NCBI GenBank assembly: GCA_024642205.1 | Contig: JAHEBQ010000022.1 | Location: 31,149-95,148 of the forward strand | Reading direction: 5' to 3' | Length of the DNA: 64,000 nt | DNA from: Planctomycetaceae bacterium | GTDB taxonomy: Bacteria > Planctomycetota > Planctomycetia > Pirellulales > Pirellulaceae | Made by a program: the position numbers and the translations under genes | Notes under the pieces: model-generated | The model's input: the letters and a program-made list of their open reading frames with translations, nothing else | Databases searched by the model: none | What the model was told of the DNA's origin: nothing | In this document: positions 9,214 to 17,873 of the stretch, piece by piece | Numbering within the stretch: position 1 is the stretch's first letter | Layout: each line of letters starts with the position of its first letter

Positions 9214-9501
9214 ATCGGGTCTCCAACGGTGAAATCCAGAAAGCAATTCTCGAATCGTGAGTCCAGTTTGCCTGCGGCAACCCGATTTGGCAACGTCAGG
9301 ATCGATACAAGACGTGAAATCCCTTTTGGACGGCCCTGGACCCGCAATCGGTTCGGTTTCGTCGTCAAGGATCGTTGTTGGGTTCAGGACGCCATGTTAC
9401 TATCCAATTGATAGTCCTGTCGTAAATGGTCGTTCGATTGAAATCGTACATCCAGCCTTTGCACTCCAATTCTGCGTTTTCGGCTACCGGATCTTCCGAA
9501 T

Positions 9502-10944
9502 ATGAATTTTCGCCAACCTAACGAAGATCTGTTCGAATCCAGTCGAATGTCGTTCGGAGAACATCTTGAGGAACTTCGCAAAGTCCTTGTGCGGGCGCTG
9601 TTTGGGGTGGCGATTGCCAGCATCGCCGGGTTTTATTTTGCTGAAAGCGTCGTTGAAATTCTCACCCAGCCGCTGATCGAAGCGATCGGCGACTACGATC
9701 TGGATGAAGCCTCCAGAAAACTTGAGGAGCGATATGGATATGTTCCTCCCCAATACCGCCCCTGGATGACTCAAGAAAAGAGAATTCCCAGGCAAGTGCA
9801 AATCAGCCCGGCAGAGCTTGCCAAGGCGCTGCAAAGGGTCATTCCTGATTTTGCCGAGAAAGTCAACCTGGATCCATACGGTTTTCGCGTGAGCGATTTT
9901 GATGAAACCCAGCTTCCCACATTATGCAGACGATTGTCCAAGCCCGATCGTGAAAACGGACAAACCAAACAAAAAATCCAGGCGATCTGGCAGGCCATTC
10001 CTCCCACAGATCAAACCACGATTTCCCGGATTGCCTCAAAAAGCAAAGCCACGACCAGCGATCTTGTCGAAGTCGTGGCAATTTTTGATCAACTTTCCAA
10101 ACTCGAATCACTGAATGATTCGGACGCATTCTCGGACGAATTAGTCGACCCGAAGGAAAGCATCTGGATCATGCTCAACCCCGTAAAGCCAAAACCGTTG
10201 GCGAAAATGAAGAAGAAGCTGGCCGAGGAAAACAATCCAACGTTGAGCCAACAACTCAATCGAGCATTGCTCACTTCAGTCTTCATGGATCAGATGCCTC
10301 CCATGAAAGCAGACCTCTATTCCCTTGAAATTTGGGAAAGCGGTGAGTTTGAGCCCCAGTCCCTGGGGGTTGCCGAGGGGTTTACGGTTTGGCTCAAAGC
10401 AGGCATGTTCACATCGCTGGTGCTGGCCGGTCCGTGGATTTTCTTTCAGCTGTGGTCGTTTGTCGCCACCGGATTGTATCCTCACGAGAAAAAGTACATT
10501 CATGTATTTTTGCCAATCAGTATTTTCCTGTTTGTCGCGGGTGTATTGCTCGCGTTCTATTTTGTGTTTCAGCCGGTGCTTGGCTTCCTGTTTTCGTTCA
10601 ACCGTTCGATGGGAATTGCTCCTCAGATGCGGATCAACGACTGGCTGAGTTTTGTGATGTTCCTGCCCCTCGGTTTTGGTCTGGCGTTTCAGCTTCCGCT
10701 GGTCATGTTGTTCATGAACCGCATCGGGCTATTCTCCATCCAAGACTATTTGAGCAAATGGCGGATCGCGATCATGGTGATCTTCGTCCTGTCGATGTTC
10801 CTGACGCCCGCCGACCCGATCAGCATGCTTTTGTTGGCGATTCCGTTGACCTTCCTGTACTTCCTTGGCGTTGCGATGTGTCGTTGGATGCCGCGCCACG
10901 AAAACCCGTTTGGCGAAGGAGCGACGGGGACTGCGTCGTCGTGA
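9502..10944 (+). CDS. tatC: twin-arginine translocase subunit TatC with a ~225-residue insertion in the first periplasmic loop
   Basis: TatC recognises twin-arginine signal peptides and forms the core of the Tat translocon. The N-terminus has MSFGEHLEELRKVLVRAL, the cytoplasmic signal-binding region, and TM1 at about 29-48. The canonical fold resumes at about residue 290 with WLKAGMF and LAGPWIFFQLWSFVATGLYPHEKK, then TM helices to about residue 458. The 480-residue length is nearly twice the usual 240-260. The extra length, about residues 62-288, lies between TM1 and TM2 on the periplasmic side and is hydrophilic and charged. The start is ATG 9502. No tatA is next to it. Confidence 0.93.
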   Translation: MNFRQPNEDLFESSRMSFGEHLEELRKVLVRALFGVAIASIAGFYFAESVVEILTQPLIEAIGDYDLDEASRKLEERYGYVPPQYRPWMTQEKRIPRQVQISPAELAKALQRVIPDFAEKVNLDPYGFRVSDFDETQLPTLCRRLSKPDRENGQTKQKIQAIWQAIPPTDQTTISRIASKSKATTSDLVEVVAIFDQLSKLESLNDSDAFSDELVDPKESIWIMLNPVKPKPLAKMKKKLAEENNPTLSQQLNRALLTSVFMDQMPPMKADLYSLEIWESGEFEPQSLGVAEGFTVWLKAGMFTSLVLAGPWIFFQLWSFVATGLYPHEKKYIHVFLPISIFLFVAGVLLAFYFVFQPVLGFLFSFNRSMGIAPQMRINDWLSFVMFLPLGFGLAFQLPLVMLFMNRIGLFSIQDYLSKWRIAIMVIFVLSMFLTPADPISMLLLAIPLTFLYFLGVAMCRWMPRHENPFGEGATGTASS

Positions 10945-11105
10945 CCGAGTTCCGGAGATGAAGGCGTTACACGGGATGCGCTGTTCGATTGGCACATCAA
11001 AATGCGCTGTCGGACGTTGCGCAATGAACGGAACTCGACCCAACGTTCAGCGGCATGATTGCTCCGCCATTTTCCTGCCAATCCGGATCCTTCCAGAAAT
11101 CACTT

Positions 11106-12218
11106 TCAGCGTGACGAAGCGGTCTCAAGTTCGTTGAGTACCGCTAACAGCTTCGAAGAATACTCGGCCAGCCCGGACAGCTTGTCTGGATATTGCAGTG
11201 CTTTCAACGCGTCTTGATTTTGCTCGTTGACGGCCAAAATTCGGCGCAAAAGTCTGGACTGCCGAGGACTGAGCCAAGGATCTACCGATTGCCCCGAATT
11301 CAATGCGGAGTTGATTTTTGTCGCCTGGGTTTCCGATAACGGCAAATGCCGAAGCGGAGTTTGGATCAAATAGTATTTTTGATCCGAGGCCTGGGCATCC
11401 TTGATCGAGGATTCGTCTTCCAGCGCGATTGCGTTCTTTCCAACCACTTTCCTGGCCAATTCCAACTGGGATGGAGAATGCGTGAAAATTCTGGTGGCAC
11501 ATTCAAATGAAAGTGCCGTGTCGACCAGTTTCGCATAGTCAACCAGCCCGGGATCGTATTTGAGGGTGACGACCTCCAGGGAATCGATCCAGCCCGAACG
11601 GGTGGAAACGACGCCATGGATCGAACCGAGTCTGGCTTCCCCTTCCCAGTAACAGTGCATCGCAAACGTGGCCGTGGCCAGCGGACTAACGGGTTCACTG
11701 GTCGCCAGCGCCAACAGATATTCTGGAACATCCTGATCCGCGGCGTTGAGCGCAGCAATCATCCGCAGGGCTGTCGTGGAGGTCGTCCAGACACCCTCTT
11801 TTCGCTGAATCAGATCTTTTTCATTTGCATTGAGATATCGAACAACCGGGTTATTCCAGGACGGCTCGTTGAATCGCAGGAGCAACTCTGCATCTGGTCC
11901 CTGGCGATTGTTGTAGACGAGTACCGGGTGAAAAAGATCTTCGATTGCTTCCACGGCCAACGGGTTGGACAACGGCTCACGGCCGTAGTTTTTGCACGTC
12001 TGTCAACCGGGAATTTCCTGGAACAACAGAAAAACGGGGCGCCCGCTGTTTGCTGACTGCTGTTTGGCGGACTCCAGATCGAACGACCATTTAACCAAGC
12101 CGATTTCCGGTATCTGGTCCGGATCATCCGCGAAATTGCCGGAGAAGCCGAACATCAGGAGTGCCCCCAACAACAGAAAGACCATCTTTTGAATTCTTGT
12201 CACGAAGTTTTGTTTCAT
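11106..12218 (-). CDS. thioredoxin-like/MsrA-like fusion selenoprotein (in-frame TGA read as Sec72)
   Basis: Two frames, 12218-12006 and 12002-11106, are in phase and separated only by TGA at 12003-12005. Read through, they give 370 residues. Residues 1-30 form a signal peptide. A thioredoxin-like domain follows with FLLFQEIPG-U-QTCKNYG, where Sec72 and Cys75 would form a redox pair, then NNRQGPDAE and EPSWNNPVV. From about residue 182, TATFAMHCYWEGEARLG and GVVSTRSGW resemble the methionine sulfoxide reductase MsrA core (GCFW, with the nucleophile Cys at 189). Canonical MsrA recycling cysteines are not evident, so the Sec domain may be the built-in reductant (inference). I recall database families named for a PGU motif among thioredoxin-like (seleno)proteins. 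A SECIS-like hairpin follows the TGA. The alternative is a pseudogene, which the intact downstream frame argues against. Confidence 0.82.
11969..11989 (-). promoter_or_regulatory. putative bacterial SECIS hairpin of the thioredoxin/MsrA selenoprotein
   Basis: On the minus strand, ACGGC-CGTGA-GCCGT forms a 5-bp stem, extended by two more pairs beyond a T-T mismatch. The apical loop CGTGA starts 22 nt after the TGA and has G at its second position, as described for bacterial SECIS elements. It lies within the coding sequence. Confidence 0.6.
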
Positions 12219-12280
12219 TTCAATGCCCGGTTGGTCGGGGAATGATTGAATTGAGTCCAAAAACCTTCGTTGCCAAATGA

Positions 12281-12308
12281 TCGCCAACGAAGATCCTTTC
12301 GCTACAAT
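12281..12308 (+). promoter_or_regulatory. possible sigma-70 type promoter for the LRR gene
   Basis: TCGCCA at 12281-12286 and TACAAT at 12303-12308 are separated by 16 nt and lie about 40 nt upstream of the LRR start. Each box matches four to five of six consensus positions. Planctomycete promoter consensus is poorly known, so this is tentative. Confidence 0.35.
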
Positions 12309-12345
12309 ACTGGATAAAACGACAATCCAACAACGGGAGCTCAAC

Positions 12346-13116
12346 ATGAACAAGATTAACTTGAACGCACACACCAGGCAAACCTGGGCCAGCCTAATCT
12401 CAACGATTACCGCATTTTCATTACTGGCATTTGGCACAATGGGCTTCGCGGTGGGGCAGGAAGAAACAGCACGTTCACAAAACGACGATGAGGCAATCAA
12501 GCGGGTTGAATCCAGCGGCGGACGCGTTTATCGGATTTCGGCGGCAGACACGACGCGCGAGATCAGTTTTTATCTGTCCAGCAAACCGGTCGGAGACGAA
12601 CAGCTGGCAGGCATCAACGCAATCAGTGAGGTCATTTGGGTAAACCTCGCCGGAACAGACATTACCAACGATGGACTCAAACATTTGACTGGTCTGCCGA
12701 TCCAGAAACTGCACCTTGAAAGAACCAGGATTGGTGACGAGGGGTTAGCCCATTTGAAATCGTTCAAAGATCTGACTTACCTCAACTTGTATGACACAAA
12801 AGTAACCGACGCGGGTCTGGAGCACTTGAAGGAACTCAAGCAACTCAGGAAGCTGTTCGTCTGGAAATCGGGTGTCACCGAAGCAGGCATCAAGAAACTC
12901 AACGAATCATTACCAGATCTGCAGATTGTGGGTGAATTGAAACTCGAACCGGTTGTCATCGAAGAGCCGAAAAAAGAAGATCCCGACAAGGCAAATGAGA
13001 AAGCCGAGGAAAAACCAGGCGAATCCGACAAAGCGAAGGGTGACAAAAAGGAAGGCGACAAAGGCGCGGGCGACGAGCAAGCCAAAGAGGCAAAAGACAA
13101 AGACAAGAAAAAATGA
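12346..13116 (+). CDS. secreted leucine-rich-repeat protein with Lys/Glu-rich tail
   Basis: ATG at 12346 has GGGAG six bases upstream. The 256 residues open with a signal peptide (about 1-38, ending near FAVGQE). Residues about 95-185 hold four to five LRR units of the bacterial type, with phrases such as VNLAGTDITNDGLKHL and YLNLYDTKVTDAGLEHL. From about residue 200 the protein is almost only Lys, Glu, Asp, Gly and Ala, a disordered charged tail. LRR domains of this kind mediate protein binding; no enzyme motif is present. The DNA of the tail is purine-rich. It is divergent from the Sec-containing gene across 127 nt, so the two may share regulation. Confidence 0.85.
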   Translation: MNKINLNAHTRQTWASLISTITAFSLLAFGTMGFAVGQEETARSQNDDEAIKRVESSGGRVYRISAADTTREISFYLSSKPVGDEQLAGINAISEVIWVNLAGTDITNDGLKHLTGLPIQKLHLERTRIGDEGLAHLKSFKDLTYLNLYDTKVTDAGLEHLKELKQLRKLFVWKSGVTEAGIKKLNESLPDLQIVGELKLEPVVIEEPKKEDPDKANEKAEEKPGESDKAKGDKKEGDKGAGDEQAKEAKDKDKKK

Positions 13117-13469
13117 CGCGAACCATTCGATGGGACCTTTAACCATCAGCGGATTCAAGGATGGGTTGGCGGAATTGTCGGCTTCCGGAAAGAGGATGAA
13201 TTGACAACCTCAAAACGACGCCTCGAATTCGCGTTGGCGGGCACAAGTACCAGCGGCGGCGAGCGATGGTCGTTGAGCTACGAGGGAACCAGGTACTCTT
13301 GAACTGAGCTTCGAAACACGCTTGGGTAGGTCCGTCACAAACGTCACCGCCAGTACAAATCCGTACCAGTCGTCGAGGGCTTACAAAAAAAAACAGCCGC
13401 AAGATATTTTCTCACGGCTGTTTGATGGATCGCTTGCTGCTGGTCGCCTTGACGGTCGAACGGCAAAGG
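13117..13469. other. intergenic region, 353 nt
   Basis: Convergent gap between the LRR gene and the coiled-coil membrane protein gene. Apart from the minus-strand terminator near 13384-13423, I see no gene or RNA in it. Confidence 0.6.
13384..13423 (-). terminator. intrinsic terminator of the coiled-coil membrane protein gene
   Basis: AACAGCCG at 13392-13399 pairs with CGGCTGTT at 13415-13422. On the minus strand the stem is followed by a run of nine T residues. It lies about 45 nt after the stop of the gene at 13470. Confidence 0.85.
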
Positions 13470-14960
13470 TCAATCAGTCTTTTTGTCGTTCGCGGCATCC
13501 GAGGGTTGGCGTTCCGGGAATCGACGGATCCCGGTCTCGATCTGCAGCGTCTTTGGTTTGGCGCGAACGCCCATCTTATTCAACAGTTTCTGCAAGTCGA
13601 GTTTGTCAACTGTATTTTTTTCGGCAGTTTCCGTCATTTCGCGCATTGCCGACTGGATCGCGGACGAGTTGCGTATGACCCCGGCTTTTGCATCCTCAAC
13701 CAGAGAGGGTGGCTCGCCAATCACGATGTATCGAACGGTGTAATCAATCTTTCCGATGATATTTCCTTCATCATCATGTGTGGCAACTACCTTGCCACCA
13801 TTTCGCTCGATGATTTGAATCAGTTTGTCGCGATCATCAAAACGATCACCGTCCAAATCAAATGTTCCGACGACAGCGAACGGCACAGCGATCCCTGGAT
13901 CCCAAGTGGCCGTGAGGATGTGATCACCCTCCAGAATTGGGTTGGTTGGATCCTCCTCGGTGATCCGGGCTTCCGCACGGTAAGGGTAAATCCGGGTGAC
14001 TTCGATTTTCGCTTTCTGCTGTCCTTTGGCGAAGTCGAGCACATCCTGGTCGAAGATTGAAAACGTCTCGTTGGCTGGCAATCCGTCCTCACTGCCAATA
14101 TTGATAAAGACGGATTTTAACCGGGAGGCAACTTTTACGATTTGACCATCGGGACGATCGAAGACTTCCCGTTCATAGAGGTTGATTTTTGTTTTTAAAC
14201 CCTCGTTGGCGGCTTCAACACTGGCGATCTTGGTCTGGATCTCCCGCATGGCATCGTTCGATTGGTCCTGAAAGTCCTTGTAGGCTTTGTTGACAGCTTC
14301 GTTACCGGCCACGGCTTCGTCGAGCTTGGATTTAAGTTCACTCTCTTTTTCAAGTGACCGCTTTTTTTCCGCAGCCAACTGGTCATTGAGGTCGTTCAGA
14401 GTTTTTTGATTAATGGCAAGCTGATTTCTCGCCTGTTCGATTTTTGATTCCGCTTCTGCCTCCGCCAGTTTGGTCTGGTTCGCGGCAATTTTGTTATCGT
14501 TGACCTGTTTGGCAACCTTCGCGGTCAGGCTTTTGATTCTTGATCGCCAGGTCTGCTCCTGGACCGGCGCGCCTTCCTCGGCGGTATTAAATCCGAGCAT
14601 GTCCTTTTTATAGGCGTCATAGATTTCCACAACGCGATCGTGAATGTCTCTCACCTGTCTTTGTTCAACATCGTCGAGGTTTCTGTTGGCGCCAAGTCCA
14701 TTGAGTGTTTGCAGGTCTGTTTCGACTTCTGCCACACTCGGACCAAAATCGCCGACCAGCGCCTCCAGAATCCGAGCTTTCGATTGATAGGCATCACTGA
14801 GAGTTTTCGACAACTCAAGTTTGTGGTCAGCCTTCATCCTGAGATCCGAATTCTCGCCCGCTTTCGACCACCCAAGAAAAGCAGCAAGCGCCAAAACAAG
14901 TGTCAACAACACCAAGATGATGACGGCAATCAAGTATCCTTGATTTTCCCTGGCAGCCAT
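13470..14960 (-). CDS. membrane-anchored coiled-coil protein of unknown function
   Basis: ATG at 14960 has GGAGA about seven bases upstream. The 496 residues begin with a short cytoplasmic stretch and one transmembrane helix (about 9-29). Two predicted coiled-coil zones follow, about 40-120 and 145-270, the second dense in Ala, Glu, Lys and Gln. The C-terminal half is a globular region, about 275-470, with phrases such as VFINIGSEDGLPANETF and ILTATWDPG. I recognise no named domain. The plan (one TM, coiled coil, compact C-terminal domain) suggests an envelope-spanning or scaffold role. A terminator follows and a tandem repeat lies upstream. Confidence 0.78.
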   Translation of the reverse strand: MAARENQGYLIAVIILVLLTLVLALAAFLGWSKAGENSDLRMKADHKLELSKTLSDAYQSKARILEALVGDFGPSVAEVETDLQTLNGLGANRNLDDVEQRQVRDIHDRVVEIYDAYKKDMLGFNTAEEGAPVQEQTWRSRIKSLTAKVAKQVNDNKIAANQTKLAEAEAESKIEQARNQLAINQKTLNDLNDQLAAEKKRSLEKESELKSKLDEAVAGNEAVNKAYKDFQDQSNDAMREIQTKIASVEAANEGLKTKINLYEREVFDRPDGQIVKVASRLKSVFINIGSEDGLPANETFSIFDQDVLDFAKGQQKAKIEVTRIYPYRAEARITEEDPTNPILEGDHILTATWDPGIAVPFAVVGTFDLDGDRFDDRDKLIQIIERNGGKVVATHDDEGNIIGKIDYTVRYIVIGEPPSLVEDAKAGVIRNSSAIQSAMREMTETAEKNTVDKLDLQKLLNKMGVRAKPKTLQIETGIRRFPERQPSDAANDKKTD

Positions 14961-15485
14961 TCTCGTTCTCCTACACGCCGTCGACGCAGTACGTCGTGCG
15001 GCAAAAATGTTTCGTTAATACAACTTCAATTCTACAACTTCAAATTCTACAACTTCAAATTCTACAACTTCGAAATCGATCGCGTGTGGATCGCAACGTT
15101 ACGGCAATTGGTTAGCGTCGTGCCGGACGACTACATTATCCACGGCATCAATTCATTCATCGGAATCGAGTCACTCAGATCATGATTCAGGATCAAGCAG
15201 ACGCTACAACAGTCATCACGTCAGGCTGACTCAGACACCCAATTCGAACCCGACAACGAACCCAAACCCCCCAGACTATCATCCAATCTTAGATGGGGCC
15301 AAAAATAGTGTCAAATTCTAAGGATTAAGACTTTTGAATTGATCGCCGCCACGTCCATCTATGCCGATGGTAAGCTTTGGTGCGATATTTATCGGGTCAA
15401 TTTGATTCGACGGTTCTGCCGCCGCGGCTTCCACCATTCCAGTCAATTTGTGGGGAACCGCCCAGGTCGTCTCAAGCGACCCTTT
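14961..15485. other. intergenic region, 525 nt
   Basis: Holds the ribosome-binding site of the gene at 14960, a short tandem repeat (15019-15077) and otherwise no supported coding sequence. Any promoter for the coiled-coil gene should lie here. Confidence 0.55.
15019..15077. repeat. four tandem copies of a 15-bp unit
   Basis: The unit is TACAACTTCAAATTC: copy 1 lacks one A, copies 2 and 3 are identical, and copy 4 has a changed end. It lies 60-120 nt upstream of the start of the minus-strand coiled-coil gene, where a promoter or regulator site would be. Confidence 0.88.
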
Positions 15486-16496
15486 TCAAAGGATTCCGCG
15501 AGTTTTCAGGTTATTCAGTCGCCGGCTTACGTCCACCAATCCATCCAGGACAGTTTCGTCATACGACCGCCCGTCCGTGGTGTCGACCCCATGCCCCGGA
15601 TCGAGCGCCCGCAGCGCTTCCAAGGCCGGATCCTCGTGGTGAAACAACTCAACGAACACCATCTCCAACGATCCCGTTTTCGCACATGCTGCCAACAGTG
15701 CCCCAATCCATCCGTCATCCGTAGAAAGGCACCCACGCGTCGTTTTGGCCGAGGCGTGAAAAATACCCAACTCGCCGGCAGCCGCAATTTGCTCAATCAA
15801 TTTCTCATTCTCCGGAATCGTCAGAACGGAATCACCGCAGTGGGCCGCGTCAATCATGACCTTGAAAAATGGCTGGCCAAGTTCCTCGTTGGCGCGGCGA
15901 ACAAACGTCCAGATTTTCCCGACGTCGGTAAACGTCTGAAATTCACCGCCCCGTAGAAACTCGATGTGCCAGGCACTGACGCCACTTCCCGAAATACCAA
16001 ACTCTCGCGTGGCGCGCGTATGGACCTTGACATTCTGCGCGACTGCCGCGTCAAACTCTGCCCCCAGCTTCGGGGTGGCGCCCGACTGCATCCAGGCTTC
16101 CACTGACGTCGATGCCACTTGCTCGATGCCGTGTTTTTTTGCAGCCTTCAAGCCACCGACCAACATCTCGACGACCTTGTCTTCGTCTGCCGGTTCCATG
16201 GGGTCTGCCCCGCCGACCATCAAGATGAACTGGACCTCCACATTCAACTGCTGGCATTGCTTGACCAACTCGGCAACATCCGAATCGTCAAGTCCAGGGA
16301 AGTAGGGGATTTGCACGCAGCTGATTTTTACTCTCGAACGCTCGGTCAGGTTTTTCAGGTTGGCGACAACGATGAGGTTCCCGTTTTCATCTCGCGGTAT
16401 TTTTCCATTTTCATCCGGAACCAGGCCACCCACGAACTTGAGGTGGGTCGGAACAATACCGAGACGGACATTCGATTTCAACTGGATTGGATTCAT
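15486..16496 (-). CDS. TIM-barrel protein of the sugar phosphate isomerase/epimerase (AP endonuclease 2-like) type
   Basis: The 336 residues starting at ATG 16496 show an alternating beta/alpha pattern, with CVQIPYFPGLD, QFILMVGGADPMEP, KVHTRATREFG, KVMIDAAHCGDS, LGIFHASAKTTRG and VFVELFHHEDPAL. Conserved His, Glu and Asp at strand ends, such as MIDAAHCGDS and ELFHHEDP, resemble the metal-binding sites of xylose-isomerase-like TIM barrels. This is a fold-level assignment; the substrate is unknown. No ribosome-binding site is obvious at 16496, and a longer frame reaches 16511. No neighbours on the same strand suggest a pathway. Confidence 0.65.
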   Translation of the reverse strand: MNPIQLKSNVRLGIVPTHLKFVGGLVPDENGKIPRDENGNLIVVANLKNLTERSRVKISCVQIPYFPGLDDSDVAELVKQCQQLNVEVQFILMVGGADPMEPADEDKVVEMLVGGLKAAKKHGIEQVASTSVEAWMQSGATPKLGAEFDAAVAQNVKVHTRATREFGISGSGVSAWHIEFLRGGEFQTFTDVGKIWTFVRRANEELGQPFFKVMIDAAHCGDSVLTIPENEKLIEQIAAAGELGIFHASAKTTRGCLSTDDGWIGALLAACAKTGSLEMVFVELFHHEDPALEALRALDPGHGVDTTDGRSYDETVLDGLVDVSRRLNNLKTRGIL

Positions 16497-17165
16497 GGTT
16501 TGACCAAACAATAGTTTTTTGAAGATTCAGTTTGCAAGCATACTCGCGCCGGTTCGCAGATGCACTGAGAGCATCCACGGGATGTCGCCTTCCGCTTGCT
16601 GCCGACGTCGGGCTGATTTTTACCGAAAAACATTCGCTTGCCCACCACGCTGATCACTGACCTCATTCGGTTCCTTCAAGTGTCAATTTCAAAATAGGGC
16701 AAAATCACACGGAAGTTCTCCCGGAATGATTGAGATTGCTGAACAAAAGGAAAAAACAATCCTAGAATCCTCGGCTGGCAACGGTTATTTTATAAATGTC
16801 TTGAGACGACGACGCCCGAAGGGGCAAACTACAAATCCTCAGCAAAATTGGTTATTGAGACCAGGAACAGGTTTTGATTCACCGCCGGTCATGCAATCGC
16901 ATTGACCCAAAAACTTATTTGACATCGATCCGAGATAAACCAGCAAAGATGACTTGAGAACTGCGCTTGTTCCAATCAATTTGGAAGGACAGCGCGGAGA
17001 GAGAGGATGATTGACCCCGTTCAATCACGTTTCGTGATCGCCGGTTCGCCTACCTGAAACAACGAACGGCAGATTGGAATTGTTTTTGTTCGAGTCACCG
17101 CGGAACTTTTAATAATTCGTCTTTTTTGCGTTAGTGGAAAAGTGCCATCCGTGGAAGAAAACACC
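16497..17165. other. intergenic region, 669 nt, no gene supported
   Basis: Divergent gap between the TIM-barrel gene and coaE. Small frames exist on both strands but none has a ribosome-binding site and family-like composition. No clear tRNA, riboswitch or repeat was seen. It is the longest unexplained gap of the window. Confidence 0.5.
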
Positions 17166-17807
17166 ATGCTTATCATCGGATTGGCGGGTGGAGTTGCCAG
17201 CGGGAAAAGCCTGGTTGCCAGTTGCTTTGAACATTTTGGAGCAACGGTTATCGATGCGGATCGTATTGGACATGAAGTGCTAAGAGAACCGGCTGTGATT
17301 GCTGCGATTGTCTCGCAGTGGGGACAGACGGTTATGAAGAACGGCGAGGTAGATCGAAGTGCTTTGGCGCGAGTGGTTTTTGGTTCGACGCCAGACAACG
17401 CCAACCAACTTGAACTGCTTGAGCAGATGACACACCCCGGGATTGGCCAGAGGATTCGCGAGCAAATTGCCCAACTCGAATCCGACGCAACGGCGGTCGT
17501 TTTGGATGCTCCCGTGATGTTCAAGGCTGGCTGGGACCAGATATGCGACAAAATCGTTTTTGTAGAATCAAGCACTTTGCTCCGACAACAACGGGCCAGC
17601 CAACGAGGTTGGGATATTGACGAACTCGCCGCGCGAGAGGCCTGGCAAACGCCGCTTGCAGAAAAACGATCCAGATCAACCGACGTCATCGACAATTCCG
17701 GATCAAAAGAGGAGACCTATATTCAGGCTCGCGATTTGTGGCGATCCTGGAAACTGCCCCTTCCCAGAAAACTTGACTCGCCTATCACACTTTTTCCAAA
17801 TACCTAA
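17166..17807 (+). CDS. coaE: dephospho-CoA kinase
   Basis: The enzyme phosphorylates dephospho-CoA at the 3'-hydroxyl, the last step of CoA synthesis. The 213 residues hold the P-loop GLAGGVASGKS (the usual form is GLTGGIGSGKS), the DADRIGHEVL motif that contacts the substrate, THPGIGQRI, and VVLDAPVMFKAGW. ATG at 17166 has GGAAG eight bases upstream; an alternative start lies at 17142. The changed P-loop Ala is mild and should keep ATP binding. It lies about 70 nt upstream of rho on the same strand and may be co-transcribed. Confidence 0.93.
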   Translation: MLIIGLAGGVASGKSLVASCFEHFGATVIDADRIGHEVLREPAVIAAIVSQWGQTVMKNGEVDRSALARVVFGSTPDNANQLELLEQMTHPGIGQRIREQIAQLESDATAVVLDAPVMFKAGWDQICDKIVFVESSTLLRQQRASQRGWDIDELAAREAWQTPLAEKRSRSTDVIDNSGSKEETYIQARDLWRSWKLPLPRKLDSPITLFPNT

Positions 17808-17873
17808 CACACCACCAATGGTCAGAGCCGGTACTCCTCCAATTCGCTTCTGACAACGGGAGATCAAATCATC

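Noticed and set aside
12003..12500. 165-residue gene ending at the TGA, with N-terminus at 12500
   Set aside because: The residues before 12218 are not protein-like and overlap the start of the divergent LRR gene. The part after 12218 belongs to the longer Sec frame.
15019..15077. CRISPR array
   Set aside because: The repeat units are directly adjacent with no unique spacers.
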